Shown here: positions 51,458 through 62,847 of the stretch, piece by piece | How the letters are laid out: each line of letters opens with the position of its first letter | Position numbering within the stretch: position 1 is the stretch's first letter | Assembly: GCA_021413865.1 (NCBI GenBank) | Contig: JAIOPN010000050.1 | Coordinates: 1 to 62,910 of the forward strand | Length of the DNA: 62,910 nucleotides | Source of the DNA: Planctomycetota bacterium | GTDB taxonomy: Bacteria; Planctomycetota; Phycisphaerae; Phycisphaerales; Phycisphaeraceae | Reading direction: 5' to 3' | Position numbers and translations under genes: made by a program | Notes under the pieces: model-generated | The model's database searches: none | Seen by the model: only the letters and a program-made list of their open reading frames with translations | Told to the model about the DNA's origin: nothing

Positions 51458-53218
51458 TCAATCTTCCGCCAGGGTTTCACGGACGACCTCGTCGATCGTC
51501 GTCAGCCCGTCGTAAATCGCCAGCAGGCCGCTCTGCCGCAGCGTCCGCATGCCGCGCTTGCGCGCCTCGGCGCGGAGCACCTGCGTGGAGGCGCTCTGCA
51601 TGATCAGCTCGCGCATCTCGTCGTCCAGCACCATGATCTCGTACAGGCCGCGCCGGCCCTTGTAGCCCGACTGGGCGCAGAAGTCGCAGCCGCGGCCGCG
51701 GTAGAACGCACGCCCCTTCACGTCGTCGAGCGTCAGCGCCAGCTCCATCAGTTGCTCTTCGGTGGGCTCGTAGGATTCCTTGCAGCGCTGGCAGATGGTG
51801 CGCACCAGGCGCTGGGCGATGATGCCCTCGATCGTCGCGGTGACGAGGAAGGAGTCCAGCCCAAGGTCCAGCAGACGGGCGATCGTGCTGGGCGCGTCGT
51901 TGGTGTGCAGGGTGGTGAAAACCAGGTGGCCCGTGAGCGAGGCCTGCACGGCGATCTGCGCCGTCTCCAGGTCGCGGGTCTCACCCACCAGGATGATGTC
52001 CGGGTCCATACGCAGGAAGCTGCGGAGCGACTTGGCGAAGGTGAGCTCCACCTCGGTGTTGACCTGCACCTGGACCAGGCCGTCGATGTCGTATTCGACG
52101 GGGTCTTCGACGGTGAGGATCTTGGTGTCCACCTCGTTGAGTTCGTTGACGGCGGCGTAGAGCGTGGTCGTTTTGCCCGAGCCGGTGGGGCCGGTGACGA
52201 TCACGATGCCGTTGGGCTTGTGGATGAGCTGGCGGACGACGTCCAGGTCGTCGGTCCTCATGCCCACGCGGTCCAGGTCGAGGCGGACGTTGGAGCGGTC
52301 GAGCACACGCATGACCACCGACTCGCCGAACATCGTCGGCAGCACGGCGATGCGGAGGTCCACCTGCTGGCCGTTGACCACCAGCTCGATGCGGCCGTCC
52401 TGCGGCATGCGGCGCTCGGCGATGTTGAGGTTCGCCATGACCTTGATGCGGCTGACGATCGGCAGCGCCAGGTAGCGCGGGGGGGGCATCATCTCGTACA
52501 GCACGCCGTCGATGCGGTAACGCATCTTGAACTCGTCCTCGAACGGTTCAAAATGGATGTCCGAGGCCTTCTCGCGGATCGCCTGCATCAGCACCAGGTT
52601 GAGCAGCCGCTTCACCTTGTTGTCCTCGACCGCCACCATCAGGGTGTCCAGGTCGATCGACTCGTCGTGCCGGTCTTTCAGAACGTCGAGCTTGTCGTCG
52701 CCGTCGAGGTCGTTGATCAGGTCGCTGAGCGACTCCTCGGACTTGGCGTAGTGCTTGTTGATAAGGCGCGTGACCTGTGCCGGATCGGCCACGACGGGGC
52801 GGACGTTGTAGCCCATCAACAGCCGCAGGTCGTCGATAGCGCGGAAGTTGTTGGCGTTCTTGAGGGCGACCGTCAGGGTGTTCGACGGCGCGTCGTAGGC
52901 GATCGGGAAGACCTGGTACGCGACAGCAGTCTCGGCGGGCAGGATATGGATGATCGAATCGGCAATGTCGGCGTTCTCAAGGTCCATCGTGTCCATGCCG
53001 GACTGGGCGGCAAGGGCAAGGTTCGCGTCGTCCTCCGTGATGTAACCCAGCTCGATGAGCAGTTGCCCCAGGGGGATGCGGCGCTGTGACTGGAGTTGAA
53101 GTGCTTCGTTGACCTGCTCACGGGTAACCTTACCCATCTTAGTAAGGATGCGGCCGATCTTCCGACCCTTGAGTTCTGTGATCGGGGGAAGCTTTCCGCC
53201 TTTGGCTGCTTCTGACAT
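51458..53218 (-). CDS. GspE/PilB assembly ATPase, copy 1
   Basis: A 586-residue secretion ATPase. The N-terminal part carries two adjacent units of the MshEN type (KIGRILTKMGKVTREQVNEA and PLGQLLIELGYITEDDANLA), the kind of motif known to bind cyclic di-GMP. The catalytic domain has Walker A GPTGSGKT (343-350), Asp box PIILVGETRDLET-like (DIILVGETRDLETAQ), the His box, and a zinc tetracysteine (CQRCKESYEP ... CDFCAQSG). ATG at 53218 is chosen because the MshEN unit starts about 20 residues in. Confidence 0.93.
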   Translation of the reverse strand: MSEAAKGGKLPPITELKGRKIGRILTKMGKVTREQVNEALQLQSQRRIPLGQLLIELGYITEDDANLALAAQSGMDTMDLENADIADSIIHILPAETAVAYQVFPIAYDAPSNTLTVALKNANNFRAIDDLRLLMGYNVRPVVADPAQVTRLINKHYAKSEESLSDLINDLDGDDKLDVLKDRHDESIDLDTLMVAVEDNKVKRLLNLVLMQAIREKASDIHFEPFEDEFKMRYRIDGVLYEMMPPPRYLALPIVSRIKVMANLNIAERRMPQDGRIELVVNGQQVDLRIAVLPTMFGESVVMRVLDRSNVRLDLDRVGMRTDDLDVVRQLIHKPNGIVIVTGPTGSGKTTTLYAAVNELNEVDTKILTVEDPVEYDIDGLVQVQVNTEVELTFAKSLRSFLRMDPDIILVGETRDLETAQIAVQASLTGHLVFTTLHTNDAPSTIARLLDLGLDSFLVTATIEGIIAQRLVRTICQRCKESYEPTEEQLMELALTLDDVKGRAFYRGRGCDFCAQSGYKGRRGLYEIMVLDDEMRELIMQSASTQVLRAEARKRGMRTLRQSGLLAIYDGLTTIDEVVRETLAED

Positions 53219-53586
53219 CGCAGGTCCTTCCTGATCCACTCGTGGCTTTTCCCGCTCCACGCGTGCAATCGGGGCATCTGGTCAGGTGTTCAGGCCATCA
53301 TGGAAAATCAAAAACGTTGCGATCTCAAACTGTCCTTACCTCATCTAATCTGTCTTTTTGCTTATTTTTTGCTTGTTTTTCAGCGTTTTTGTGCGTGTGG
53401 GCGGGCGGGGGTGTTCGGATCGGCGTTGCACCGATCTGCTTTACCTAATTTACTCTACCGTATTTCTCGGCGCTTTCAAGAGCAAATATAAATGAATTAT
53501 GATTAAGACACTTGGAATAAACAACAGTATTGGCGTGCTAAGAGGCCGTTATTGGTCGGTGATGCGGGTAGCCCAATCGCATCTAA
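53219..53586. other. AT-rich gene-free region upstream of GspE/PilB copy 1
   Basis: This 368-base gap is much richer in A and T than its surroundings. It contains runs of T around 53350-53390 and a small hairpin (GATCGG/CCGATC around 53418-53436). On the minus strand a TTGAAA box (53474-53479) lies 16 bases from TAGAGT (53452-53457), a plausible but weak sigma-70-type promoter for the ATPase gene about 235 bases downstream. Such a long leader would leave room for post-transcriptional control. I see no coding region; no known riboswitch fold was recognised. Confidence 0.4.
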
Positions 53587-54708
53587 TTAGTTGGGCATAG
53601 GGTCTTCTGGGGTGTCCAACTCGGTGCGGCCGACCTTGCCGCCGGCGGCGTGGATTCGTTCCACCATGTCGCCCGGGTTCTTGCTCTTGTCCACCGCCTC
53701 GGCGGGGGCAATAACCTCTTTGGTATAGAGCGACCAAAGATGGTCATCCAAGAGCTGCATCCCGAACTTCTTGCCGGTCTGAATCGCGGAGTCAATCCGG
53801 AAGGATTTATTCTCACGGATCAGGTTGGAGATGGCGGGGGTGACCACCATGAATTCGTAAGCAGCTACCATTCCCTTGCCATCGGCAAGCGGCATCAATT
53901 GCTGGCTCAGCACCGCCATCAGGCTGGTGCTGAGCTGCACGCGGATCTGCGCTTGCTGCTCGGTGGGGAAGGCGTCGATGATCCGCGTGATGGTGCCCGA
54001 CGCCCCCGTGGTGTGGAGCGTGCCGAACACAAGGTGGCCGGTCTCCGCGGCGCGGACCGCCGCCTCGATGGTTTCCAGGTCGCGCATCTCACCGACAAGG
54101 ATCACGTCCGGGTCTTGGCGCAGGGCGCGCTTAAGCGCCTCGGCGAAGCTGGGCACGTCCGCCCCGACCTCACGCTGGTTGACGATGCTTTTGCCGTGGG
54201 GGTGGTAGTACTCGATGGGGTCTTCGACCGTGATGATGTGCCGGTAGAGGGTGGTGTTGATGAAATTGATCATCGCCGCGAGCGTAGTGGTCTTGCCCGA
54301 GCCGGTGGGACCGGTGACCAGGAAGAGCCCGCGCGGGCGTCGGCAGAGCTCGTCGATCATGCTCGGCAGGCCGATCTGCTCGAAGGTGAGCAACTGGCTG
54401 GGGATCCGCCGCAGGACCATCGCGACGTTGCCCTTCTGGCGGAAGATGGAGACGCGGAACCGGGCCTCGGTGCCATAAGCGAAGCCGAAGTCGGCGCCGT
54501 TGTTTTCCTGCAACTCGTTCTGGGCGCGCTCGGGGGCGACGGACTTCATGAGCGAGATGGTGTCGGGCGGTTCAAGGACCTTGGTGTTGAGTTCGACCAG
54601 GGTTCCCTTGACGCGGAGCGTGGGGCGTTTGCCGACGGTCAGGTGCAGGTCGCTGGCGCGCTGTTTGATCGCGGTTTCGAGCAGGCGGTCGATCTGAATG
54701 GTGGACAT
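53587..54708 (-). CDS. PilT-type pilus retraction ATPase
   Basis: A 373-residue ATPase of the PilT subgroup: Walker A GPTGSGKT (133-140), DPDVILVGEMRDLETIEAAV, and the PilT-specific C-terminal AISNLIRENKSFRIDSAIQT (the AIRNLIRE motif). It depolymerises type IV pili, so this cluster is likely to make a retractable pilus rather than only a secretion pseudopilus. ATG at 54708 begins the conserved MSTIQIDRLL; upstream open frame is not conserved. It lies between two GspE/PilB genes. Confidence 0.94.
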   Translation of the reverse strand: MSTIQIDRLLETAIKQRASDLHLTVGKRPTLRVKGTLVELNTKVLEPPDTISLMKSVAPERAQNELQENNGADFGFAYGTEARFRVSIFRQKGNVAMVLRRIPSQLLTFEQIGLPSMIDELCRRPRGLFLVTGPTGSGKTTTLAAMINFINTTLYRHIITVEDPIEYYHPHGKSIVNQREVGADVPSFAEALKRALRQDPDVILVGEMRDLETIEAAVRAAETGHLVFGTLHTTGASGTITRIIDAFPTEQQAQIRVQLSTSLMAVLSQQLMPLADGKGMVAAYEFMVVTPAISNLIRENKSFRIDSAIQTGKKFGMQLLDDHLWSLYTKEVIAPAEAVDKSKNPGDMVERIHAAGGKVGRTELDTPEDPMPN

Positions 54709-54784
54709 AAAAGTCTCTGGGGTGATTCGGTCGGGCGGCGTGCCGTCGGCGGTTGGGGTCGTCAACGCATCGGTGGGGGCCGCG

Positions 54785-56593
<1,809 letters not shown>

Positions 56594-56778
56594 CTTGACC
56601 TCGTTCGGGGTGGTGGGCTGGAACCGGGTGGGGTAGGCTTACCCGGCAGCCAAATGCCGACGTTCTATTATGGGCGCGAAGCAGGGCATTGGCAACCAAG
56701 TCGCCCCCCTTTATAAGCTCGTTTCACGCGAGGCATGCCCCCTTCAGCCGGCAGTGCCCGCCAAGCAGGAGCGCCTTG

Positions 56779-59013
56779 ATGACCGCCTCTTCCGCCGCCC
56801 CAGTCCTCCGCTCCGATCGTGACCCCTCCGACGACCCGTTCGGCCTCGTGCCCGCCGCATTTCCGGCACACCCGCGCGTCGTCTGCACCGCCTCCGACAT
56901 CGCCCGCACCCGCGCCTGGGTCACGCAGCACGATTGGGTCCGTCTCTCCCTCAAACGCCTCACCGAGGCCGCCGGGCAGCCCTTCAATATCCCCGACCGC
57001 CTGCCCCATCCCGCCGACGCCAATCTCAACAACGGCCTGATCTCGTACACCTTCCGCAACGCCCTGGCGCACCTGCTCACCTCCGAGCCTCGCTACCTCG
57101 AACGCGCCCTGCAAGGCTTCCGTGTGCTCTGCCGGGGGTATCTCGATCTGACTTTCGTTGGTCACGACGGCCGCGCCACCGGGGGGGGGCTGAGGGAATC
57201 GCACTTCAATTTGTCGCTCGGCAAGACCTACGACCTTCTCGCCGCGACGCGCCTGACGCCCGAGGACGACGCGCTCTTCCGCGCCGTCCTTGAGGAGTCC
57301 TACGACGCCAGCAACCGCTGCGGCCACCGCACCTGCGGCAACCACGCCACGTGGGGCCTTGTCGGCCGCATGGCCGTCGCCTCCGCGCTCGGAGACCGCC
57401 TGGGTGTCCACGAGGTGCTCTACGGCAGCCCCTGCCCCGAGCGCAGCGCCGATGTCCCCGACTGGCGCTACGGCCTCATCCACCAGCTCCGCCACGACAA
57501 CCTCGCCGACGGCATGCACTGGGAGCGAACCCCCGGCTACCACTTCTACACCATGATGGCCATGACCGACGCGGCCTTCATGTTCTCCAACCTCGGCATC
57601 GACCTCTGGCACGCCAAGCTCCCGGCGCTCATGGAGTCCGACGGCTTTGACCTGCACCGCGCCTACGGCCCCGAGGGCACGCGGCGGCTCAAGGCGATGT
57701 ACGACGCGCCGTTTTTCCAGATGTTCACCAACGGCGACTACTCGCTGCTCCACGACTCGGGCCTGGCCAACCTGCGCGGTGCCTACATCTGGGGCCCGGT
57801 CTATGAGCTGGCCTACGACGCAACCAAGGATCCGAAGTACGCATGGCTCCTCAACCGCATCGAACGCGAATACCCGAAAGACCACCCCGAGCGAAAAATC
57901 TCCGGCCTGCCCATGGGGCTCCAGAGCCACCGCGGGGACACGGACTTCGTCCGTCTGCGCACCGCCGTGATCCCCGAAGGCGGGTTCTCACTCGCCGAGG
58001 ATGTGGATGTCTCGCAGACCGGCCGCCACCGGCGCGGCTGCACGCTCTTCCCCACCACGGGCGTGACCGTGCTGCGCAACAACGCCGCCGATGAGCGTGC
58101 TCCGGGGGCATATCTTTTCTGGGGCCCGCACAGCGCCGGCCATCAAAGCCCCGCGGCGCTGCACCTGGACCTGCACGCGCACGGGCGGTTGATCACCTCT
58201 TCCCCCGCGCACAGCGGCGGCGGTTACGAGGCCGCCAATTACGCCACCTGGATCCGCCAGACCATCGCCCACAACACCGTCACGGTGGATCGCAGGCCGA
58301 TGTTCCCCTACGACCAGTCGAGCGGGTCGATCTGGGAGGCCGACGCCTGGCGGCGGTGGAACTCGGACGGCTCGACCGAGCTTTTTCAGACCGGCGACGA
58401 TTTCCACGCCACCCGCGCGGTCAATCAGGCCGTGTACCCCGGCGTGCGGCTGGACCGTACGGTCGTGCTGACGCGCGACTACGCCATCGATTGCTTCCGG
58501 GTCTATTCGGATGCGACGCACGACTACGAACACGCGGTGCACATCCTGGGCAAGGCCGATACCGCCGGCCATGCGCTCACGCCCATCGATCTTGGCGACG
58601 CACCAGGCTACATGCACCTGAAAAACGCGCGGCAACTGACGCCCGGCCACGGCGTCTTCTCGCTCGACTGGGCCAACACCCTCAACGGCGACAGACACAC
58701 GCTCGGCCTCCAGATGGTCGCCCCCGTCGGCGCGTCGTTCATCCTCGCCGACCCGCCCGCCGGCGGCGACGGCCACGAACTGGGCGAGCTGCACACCAAC
58801 CGGGAACGCTTCACGCTCGTCACCCGGGCCAACGGCGGCCGCGTCGTCTTCATCACGCTCTGGCGTTTCTTCCTCGGGCGTGGTTCGCCGGTGATCGAGT
58901 CGTTCGCCGGCAACGCCGACCGCCCGATCGAATTGACCGTGGGCCACATGGGCAAGTCCCACCGCTGGACCCTGCCCCTTCAGAACCAATCAGTTCATCA
59001 CACGATCGCGTGA
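56779..59013 (+). CDS. Heparinase II/III-family / polysaccharide-lyase-like protein
   Basis: A 744-residue protein with an N-terminal alpha-toroid (about 50-420, containing CGHRTCGNHATWGLVGRMAV and LADGMHWERTPGYHFYTMMA) and a C-terminal beta-sandwich (DLHAHGRLITSSPAHSGGGY, RQTIAHNTVTVDRRPM). This is the architecture of heparinase II/III and related alginate or chondroitin lyases. Conserved residues NH, HxxRTPGYHFY and HNTV fit that family. No signal peptide is visible, so it may act on imported oligosaccharides. ATG at 56779 has AGGAG upstream. Confidence 0.8.
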   Translation: MTASSAAPVLRSDRDPSDDPFGLVPAAFPAHPRVVCTASDIARTRAWVTQHDWVRLSLKRLTEAAGQPFNIPDRLPHPADANLNNGLISYTFRNALAHLLTSEPRYLERALQGFRVLCRGYLDLTFVGHDGRATGGGLRESHFNLSLGKTYDLLAATRLTPEDDALFRAVLEESYDASNRCGHRTCGNHATWGLVGRMAVASALGDRLGVHEVLYGSPCPERSADVPDWRYGLIHQLRHDNLADGMHWERTPGYHFYTMMAMTDAAFMFSNLGIDLWHAKLPALMESDGFDLHRAYGPEGTRRLKAMYDAPFFQMFTNGDYSLLHDSGLANLRGAYIWGPVYELAYDATKDPKYAWLLNRIEREYPKDHPERKISGLPMGLQSHRGDTDFVRLRTAVIPEGGFSLAEDVDVSQTGRHRRGCTLFPTTGVTVLRNNAADERAPGAYLFWGPHSAGHQSPAALHLDLHAHGRLITSSPAHSGGGYEAANYATWIRQTIAHNTVTVDRRPMFPYDQSSGSIWEADAWRRWNSDGSTELFQTGDDFHATRAVNQAVYPGVRLDRTVVLTRDYAIDCFRVYSDATHDYEHAVHILGKADTAGHALTPIDLGDAPGYMHLKNARQLTPGHGVFSLDWANTLNGDRHTLGLQMVAPVGASFILADPPAGGDGHELGELHTNRERFTLVTRANGGRVVFITLWRFFLGRGSPVIESFAGNADRPIELTVGHMGKSHRWTLPLQNQSVHHTIA

Positions 59014-59053
59014 TCTTCCGCCGCTCGCGGCTTAGCGTCTTTCTTTCTTACGC

Positions 59054-60199
59054 TCACCCCGTCACCGGCCCGTCCTGCCCCGCGAACGCGTGGATCGCCC
59101 CGCGCGTCGAGTGCACGCGGATCGTCAATTGATACCGTCTCGTCTCGCCGGGCTCCAGATAAAGCGATGCGGCGTGGTGCTTGTCGCTCTCCTTGCCCAT
59201 CAGCGAGCCGGCGAAGGGTTCGACGCCGGAAACGTACGACCCCGCCTGCGCCAGGTGCTGCCAGTTCGCCAGACGGGGGAGCTGTGCCGCGTCGTATTCC
59301 AACTCCACCGCGAGCCCATCGGCACCCAATTTGGGGTTGATGATCCCCGCATGGCACAGGCCGTCACGGCCGGGCGTCGATTCAACGATGATCAACCGCC
59401 CACCCTCGCCGGCGTGCGACGCCTGAGGTGGCAGCACGTTCTTCACCGCGTCGTAAACATCGCGCATCTTCTTCTTCCCCGGTACCGGATCGATGTTCCA
59501 CGTCGTGTCCTTCGCCCCGCGATAAATCAGCCGGGCGCCCTTGTCGAGCAGGGGGAAGCCGAAATTGCAGTGGTAGAGCCAGTTGTGGACCGTCCGCTGG
59601 TTGCCGCGGTTGGTGACCTCGTCGTGGATGATGATGACCGGCTCGCCCAGGGCGCACTGGATCTTGCGGCGGGTCTCGATCACCGGGCCGAACATTTTTG
59701 ACTCACGGATGACAAGGGAGAGGAGCATCTCGCGCCGGCCGCGCGGCGGGTCGGGGTTGAGCAGCACCTCGACGGCGGCGGGGAGGTTGCTGTGTTGTCC
59801 GTGCAGGCCGACGCGCTCGCCCTCCTCGTCACGCGAATGGCCGATGAAGCGCGGGCCGCAGGTGGTGACAAGCCCTCCTTGCCAGGAGCGGAGCCAGTCG
59901 TGCTCCTTCGTGTAAGCAAATCCCCCCGGTGCAAAGCCGTTGGGCGTGAGGTATGCCAGGCCGTGGGCGTTGAAGGAGGCGTCGGTGATGTCGCCGCCGC
60001 GGTCGAGGTTGACGGTGAAGCGCAGGCCCGAGCCGGTGTTGACCATGGCGACGCGCGTGCCCTGCGTGACGCCGCCGATGCCTGGGAAGTCGAGCGTGGC
60101 CGTGGTGATGCCGCCGAGCTGGTGGATGCTCCCGTAGCGGGCGTCGTTGGTTTTGAGCCGGTCGGAGGAAGAGCGACGCGGGCGTACTGATCGTGCCAT
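59054..60199 (-). CDS. DUF4432 (aldose-1-epimerase-like) protein
   Basis: A 381-residue beta-rich protein of the galactose mutarotase-like DUF4432 family. Landmarks are GSGLRFTVNLDRGGDITDAS, GGLVTTCGPRFIGHSRDEEG, GLHGQHSNLPAAVEV, HDEVTNRGNQRTVHNWLYHC and the late GVEPFAGS ... YLEPGETRRYQLTIRVH. These proteins bind or epimerise sugars; the exact substrate is unknown. It is convergent with the heparinase-like gene and divergent from fmdB, so it stands alone. Confidence 0.85.
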   Translation of the reverse strand: MARSVRPRRSSSDRLKTNDARYGSIHQLGGITTATLDFPGIGGVTQGTRVAMVNTGSGLRFTVNLDRGGDITDASFNAHGLAYLTPNGFAPGGFAYTKEHDWLRSWQGGLVTTCGPRFIGHSRDEEGERVGLHGQHSNLPAAVEVLLNPDPPRGRREMLLSLVIRESKMFGPVIETRRKIQCALGEPVIIIHDEVTNRGNQRTVHNWLYHCNFGFPLLDKGARLIYRGAKDTTWNIDPVPGKKKMRDVYDAVKNVLPPQASHAGEGGRLIIVESTPGRDGLCHAGIINPKLGADGLAVELEYDAAQLPRLANWQHLAQAGSYVSGVEPFAGSLMGKESDKHHAASLYLEPGETRRYQLTIRVHSTRGAIHAFAGQDGPVTG

Positions 60200-60325
60200 G
60201 GTGCGTGCCTCAATAGGTGAGGCATGAGTCTATCGCGCCGGATCATCCGCGTGGCCACATTGACCCGCCACACCCACGGGCGATACCCTTAGACGCTCAT
60301 CGCCCCCGCGATGCGGAGACCGCGC

Positions 60326-60553
60326 ATGCCCGTGTACGAGTACCACTGTGAAAAATGCGACAAGAGCGTCGAGATGATCCGCCCCATGCGGGACGCCGAC
60401 GCGCCGGTGAAGTGCGAGGGGTGCGGGCAGTCGCGGTCCATGAAGCGGCTGCACAGCACGTTCGCCACCACGACGGGCGGGGGCGGCTCGCAAGCGTCGC
60501 CCGCGCCGGGCTGCGGCCGCTGCGGCGACCCGCGCGGCTCCTGCTCGATGTGA
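60326..60553 (+). CDS. FmdB-family zinc ribbon protein
   Basis: A 75-residue protein starting MPVYEYHCEKCDKSVEMIRP, with a second CxxC (CEGCGQSRSMKRLHSTF). This is the CxxC...CxxC zinc ribbon of the FmdB family, thought to act in regulation. ATG at 60326 starts the domain. A glycine- and cysteine-rich tail (GCGRCGDPRGSCSM) follows. The stop TGA shares one base with the ATG of the next gene. Confidence 0.9.
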   Translation: MPVYEYHCEKCDKSVEMIRPMRDADAPVKCEGCGQSRSMKRLHSTFATTTGGGGSQASPAPGCGRCGDPRGSCSM

Positions 60554-60960
60554 TGAAGTCGCTCACCCCCTTTGAAATCCGCACGCAGCACCGCAGCCAG
60601 ATGCTCGACATCACGGAGCGCGTCCGCGCGATCGTCGCCGGGTCGGGCGTGAAGGACGGCGGCGTGGTCGTCTTCGTCCCGCACACCACGGCCGGGATCA
60701 CCATCAACGAGAACGCCGACCCCGACGTGGTGCACGACTTCCTCAAGCAACTCGACGCGATGGTCCCCTGGGAGCAGCCGTTCTACCGGCACGGCGAGGG
60801 CAACTCCGCGGCGCACGTGAAGGCGTCCATGATGGGATCGAGCGTGACCGTGTTGATTGATGAAGGGAAGCTGATGCTCGGGAAGTGGCAGGGCGTCTGG
60901 TTCTGCGAGTTCGATGGGCCCCGGACACGCGAGGTCTGGGTGCGGGTGACGCCATGCTGA
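60553..60960 (+). CDS. YjbQ/UPF0047-family protein
   Basis: A 135-residue protein with the UPF0047 signature VVVFVPHTTAGITINENADP and GNSAAHVKASMMGSSVTVLI, ending in CEFDGPRTREVWV. The family is a small trimeric protein; some members show thiamin phosphate synthase activity, but the physiological role is unclear. It is coupled to fmdB upstream (TGATG) and to the Rsm22 gene downstream (7-base overlap). Confidence 0.92.
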   Translation: MKSLTPFEIRTQHRSQMLDITERVRAIVAGSGVKDGGVVVFVPHTTAGITINENADPDVVHDFLKQLDAMVPWEQPFYRHGEGNSAAHVKASMMGSSVTVLIDEGKLMLGKWQGVWFCEFDGPRTREVWVRVTPC

Positions 60961-62180
60961 CGCTGCCGCCGCTGGTGAGTGATGATGTGTTCCGCGAACG
61001 GCTGGCGGCGTTCGAGTCGTGGCTGTGGGGCGACGGCTCGCTGGCGCTGGGCTGGCGTCATTCGCCGCGGCCGTCGGTGCTGGCGCGGCGCGTCCTCGCG
61101 CTGTCGGACCTTTACACGACGGAACGCGACGCGATCCAGGAGGAGTCCGCCACCGGCGAGCACCTCATGGCCAAGGTGCTCTACTTCCTCGTCTCGGACG
61201 CCCCCAAGCCGGTCATGGTGCTGCGCGAACTGGCGGAGCGTTACCCCGAGATGGTGATGGCGAAACCCGACCGCCCCCTGCGCGTGTGCGACGCCGGCGC
61301 GGGCGTCGGGGCGACGTCCGTCGGATTGCTCCTGGCACTGGATTCGTCGCGCGTCGCCGAGGCCGAGATCGAGGCGTTGGATTCACATGACCGATCGCTC
61401 GACATGTGGTCGGCGACGACGCGGCAGGCGGCGGTGATCGCCGGCATCCGTCTCAACGCCAAGCCCGTGGCGTGCGACCTGCGCCAGACCGCGCAGCGGA
61501 CGCACCCCGGTCACGACCTCTTCATCGCCCAGGCCTTGCTCAACGAGCTCTTCCCCACGGCCGGGGCCACGGCGGAACACGACGAGGCCTCGATGCAAGC
61601 CCGAGCCGATTGGGTCTCCGCCCTCACCGGTGGGGCGGTCGGCGTGGTGATCGAGCCGGCACTGAAAGAAACAACGCGGCCATTGCAGGCGGTGCGTGAC
61701 CAGTTGCTCAAGCGCGGCGGGTGGCGCGTGCTGGCACCCTGCCCGCACGACCAGCCCTGTCCGATGCTGCGCTCGCCGCGCGACTGGTGCCACGAGGTTC
61801 GGCTGTTTGAGCCGATGAAACGCGTCGCCGAGATTCAGGCGCAGACGCACCGTCGCGACAACCGTACCAAGTTTTCTTTTCTCGCCGTCGCCCCCGCGGC
61901 CGCTGGGCTTACGCCGCACGCCGCCGATGGCAATCTCTCGGGCCGCCTCGTCAGCGATGCGCTCAACAGCAAGGGGAAGATGGAGCGTTACCTGTGCAGC
62001 GCCGACGGCAAGATCGTGCAGCTCCGCCTGCTCGACCGCGACCGCGTCGACGGCAACCGTGTGCTGGCGGAGGCGGAGCGCGGCGTGCTGGTGAAGATCG
62101 CCGGCTGCGAAACCCCGCCGCGCATCCCGCGCGATGCGGTGGTCACAACCCCCTCTCCCTCGGGGAGAGGGCGGGGGTGA
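60954..62180 (+). CDS. Rsm22-family (small ribosomal subunit-associated) methyltransferase-like protein
   Basis: A 408-residue protein of the Rsm22/PF09243 family. The SAM-binding motif VCDAGAGVGATSVGLLLAL is followed by a cysteine cluster (APCPHDQPCPM and RDWCHE) matching the Fe-S-binding cysteines of mitochondrial Rsm22, and by VRLFEPMKRVAEIQAQTHRR. It probably supports ribosome small-subunit assembly. The last dozen residues (TTPSPSGRGRG) are encoded by a palindromic repeat arm (62148-62185), so the native C-terminus has been altered. Confidence 0.8.
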   Translation: MLTLPPLVSDDVFRERLAAFESWLWGDGSLALGWRHSPRPSVLARRVLALSDLYTTERDAIQEESATGEHLMAKVLYFLVSDAPKPVMVLRELAERYPEMVMAKPDRPLRVCDAGAGVGATSVGLLLALDSSRVAEAEIEALDSHDRSLDMWSATTRQAAVIAGIRLNAKPVACDLRQTAQRTHPGHDLFIAQALLNELFPTAGATAEHDEASMQARADWVSALTGGAVGVVIEPALKETTRPLQAVRDQLLKRGGWRVLAPCPHDQPCPMLRSPRDWCHEVRLFEPMKRVAEIQAQTHRRDNRTKFSFLAVAPAAAGLTPHAADGNLSGRLVSDALNSKGKMERYLCSADGKIVQLRLLDRDRVDGNRVLAEAERGVLVKIAGCETPPRIPRDAVVTTPSPSGRGRG

Positions 62181-62268
62181 GGGCGTCTTGGGTCAACAGT
62201 TGATCCGAGAATCACGCCTGCTGTTGCCTGTCGCCCTCACTCTAACCCTCTCCCGGAGGGAGAGGGGA
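62148..62268. repeat. Inverted pair of CTCTCCCTCGGGGAGAGG repeats
   Basis: Left arm 62148-62185 (CCCCTCTCCCTCGGGGAGAG...GAGGGC) and right arm 62232-62268 are near reverse complements about 46 bases apart. Each arm is itself palindromic. The left arm overlaps the end of the Rsm22 gene and supplies its stop codon. The right arm lies just beyond the end of the cyclophilin gene. Confidence 0.8.
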
Positions 62269-62289
62269 TAAGAGCGGCGAAACGACCCT

Positions 62290-62775
62290 TCACTCGTCGC
62301 TGACGGTGACGGTCTTCATCACGTCGCCCTGACGGATGGCGTTGACCACGTCCTGGGACGCCTTGTCGACGACCTGGCCGAAGACGGAGTGCTTGCGGTC
62401 GAGCCAGGGGGTGGGGACGTGGGTGATGAAGAACTGCGAGCCATTGGTGCCGGGGCCGGCGTTGGCCATGGCCAGCAGGTAGGGCCGGTCGAAGGTGAGC
62501 TCGGGGTTGAATTCGTCGGCGAACCGGTAGCCCGGCCCGCCTGTTCCCGTCCCGAGTGGATCCCCGCCCTGGATCATGAACCCGGCGATCACGCGGTGGA
62601 AGATCGTCCCGTCGTACAGCGGCGCGGTTGTCTTGGCACGGACCTTCGGATCGGTCCACTCCTGCGTGCCCTCCGCGAGCCCGGTGAAGTTCCTGACCGT
62701 CTTCGGAGCCTGGTCAGGGAACAGGTTGATGCGGATGTCCCCGAGGCTGGTGTGCAGAGTGGCTGTTGTCGTCAT
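62290..62775 (-). CDS. Peptidyl-prolyl cis-trans isomerase, cyclophilin type
   Basis: A 161-residue cyclophilin: [40 protein letters not shown], and NGSQFFIT, the last carrying the cyclophilin active-site strand. It catalyses proline isomerisation in protein folding. ATG at 62775 has AGGATGACGGC upstream and is preferred to a GTG-like extension. No signal peptide, so cytoplasmic. Confidence 0.94.
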   Translation of the reverse strand: MTTTATLHTSLGDIRINLFPDQAPKTVRNFTGLAEGTQEWTDPKVRAKTTAPLYDGTIFHRVIAGFMIQGGDPLGTGTGGPGYRFADEFNPELTFDRPYLLAMANAGPGTNGSQFFITHVPTPWLDRKHSVFGQVVDKASQDVVNAIRQGDVMKTVTVSDE

Positions 62776-62847
62776 GCCGTCATCCTGCCTCATGCCGGAC
62801 GAGCGACCCGCCATGGGGCGGATCGCTCGTCGGTGCTGCTGGTGGGG

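Noticed and set aside
53219-53586. Possible cyclic di-GMP riboswitch upstream of the pilus ATPase
   Set aside because: I could not find the conserved core of GEMM-I on either strand; only an unrelated short hairpin is visible.
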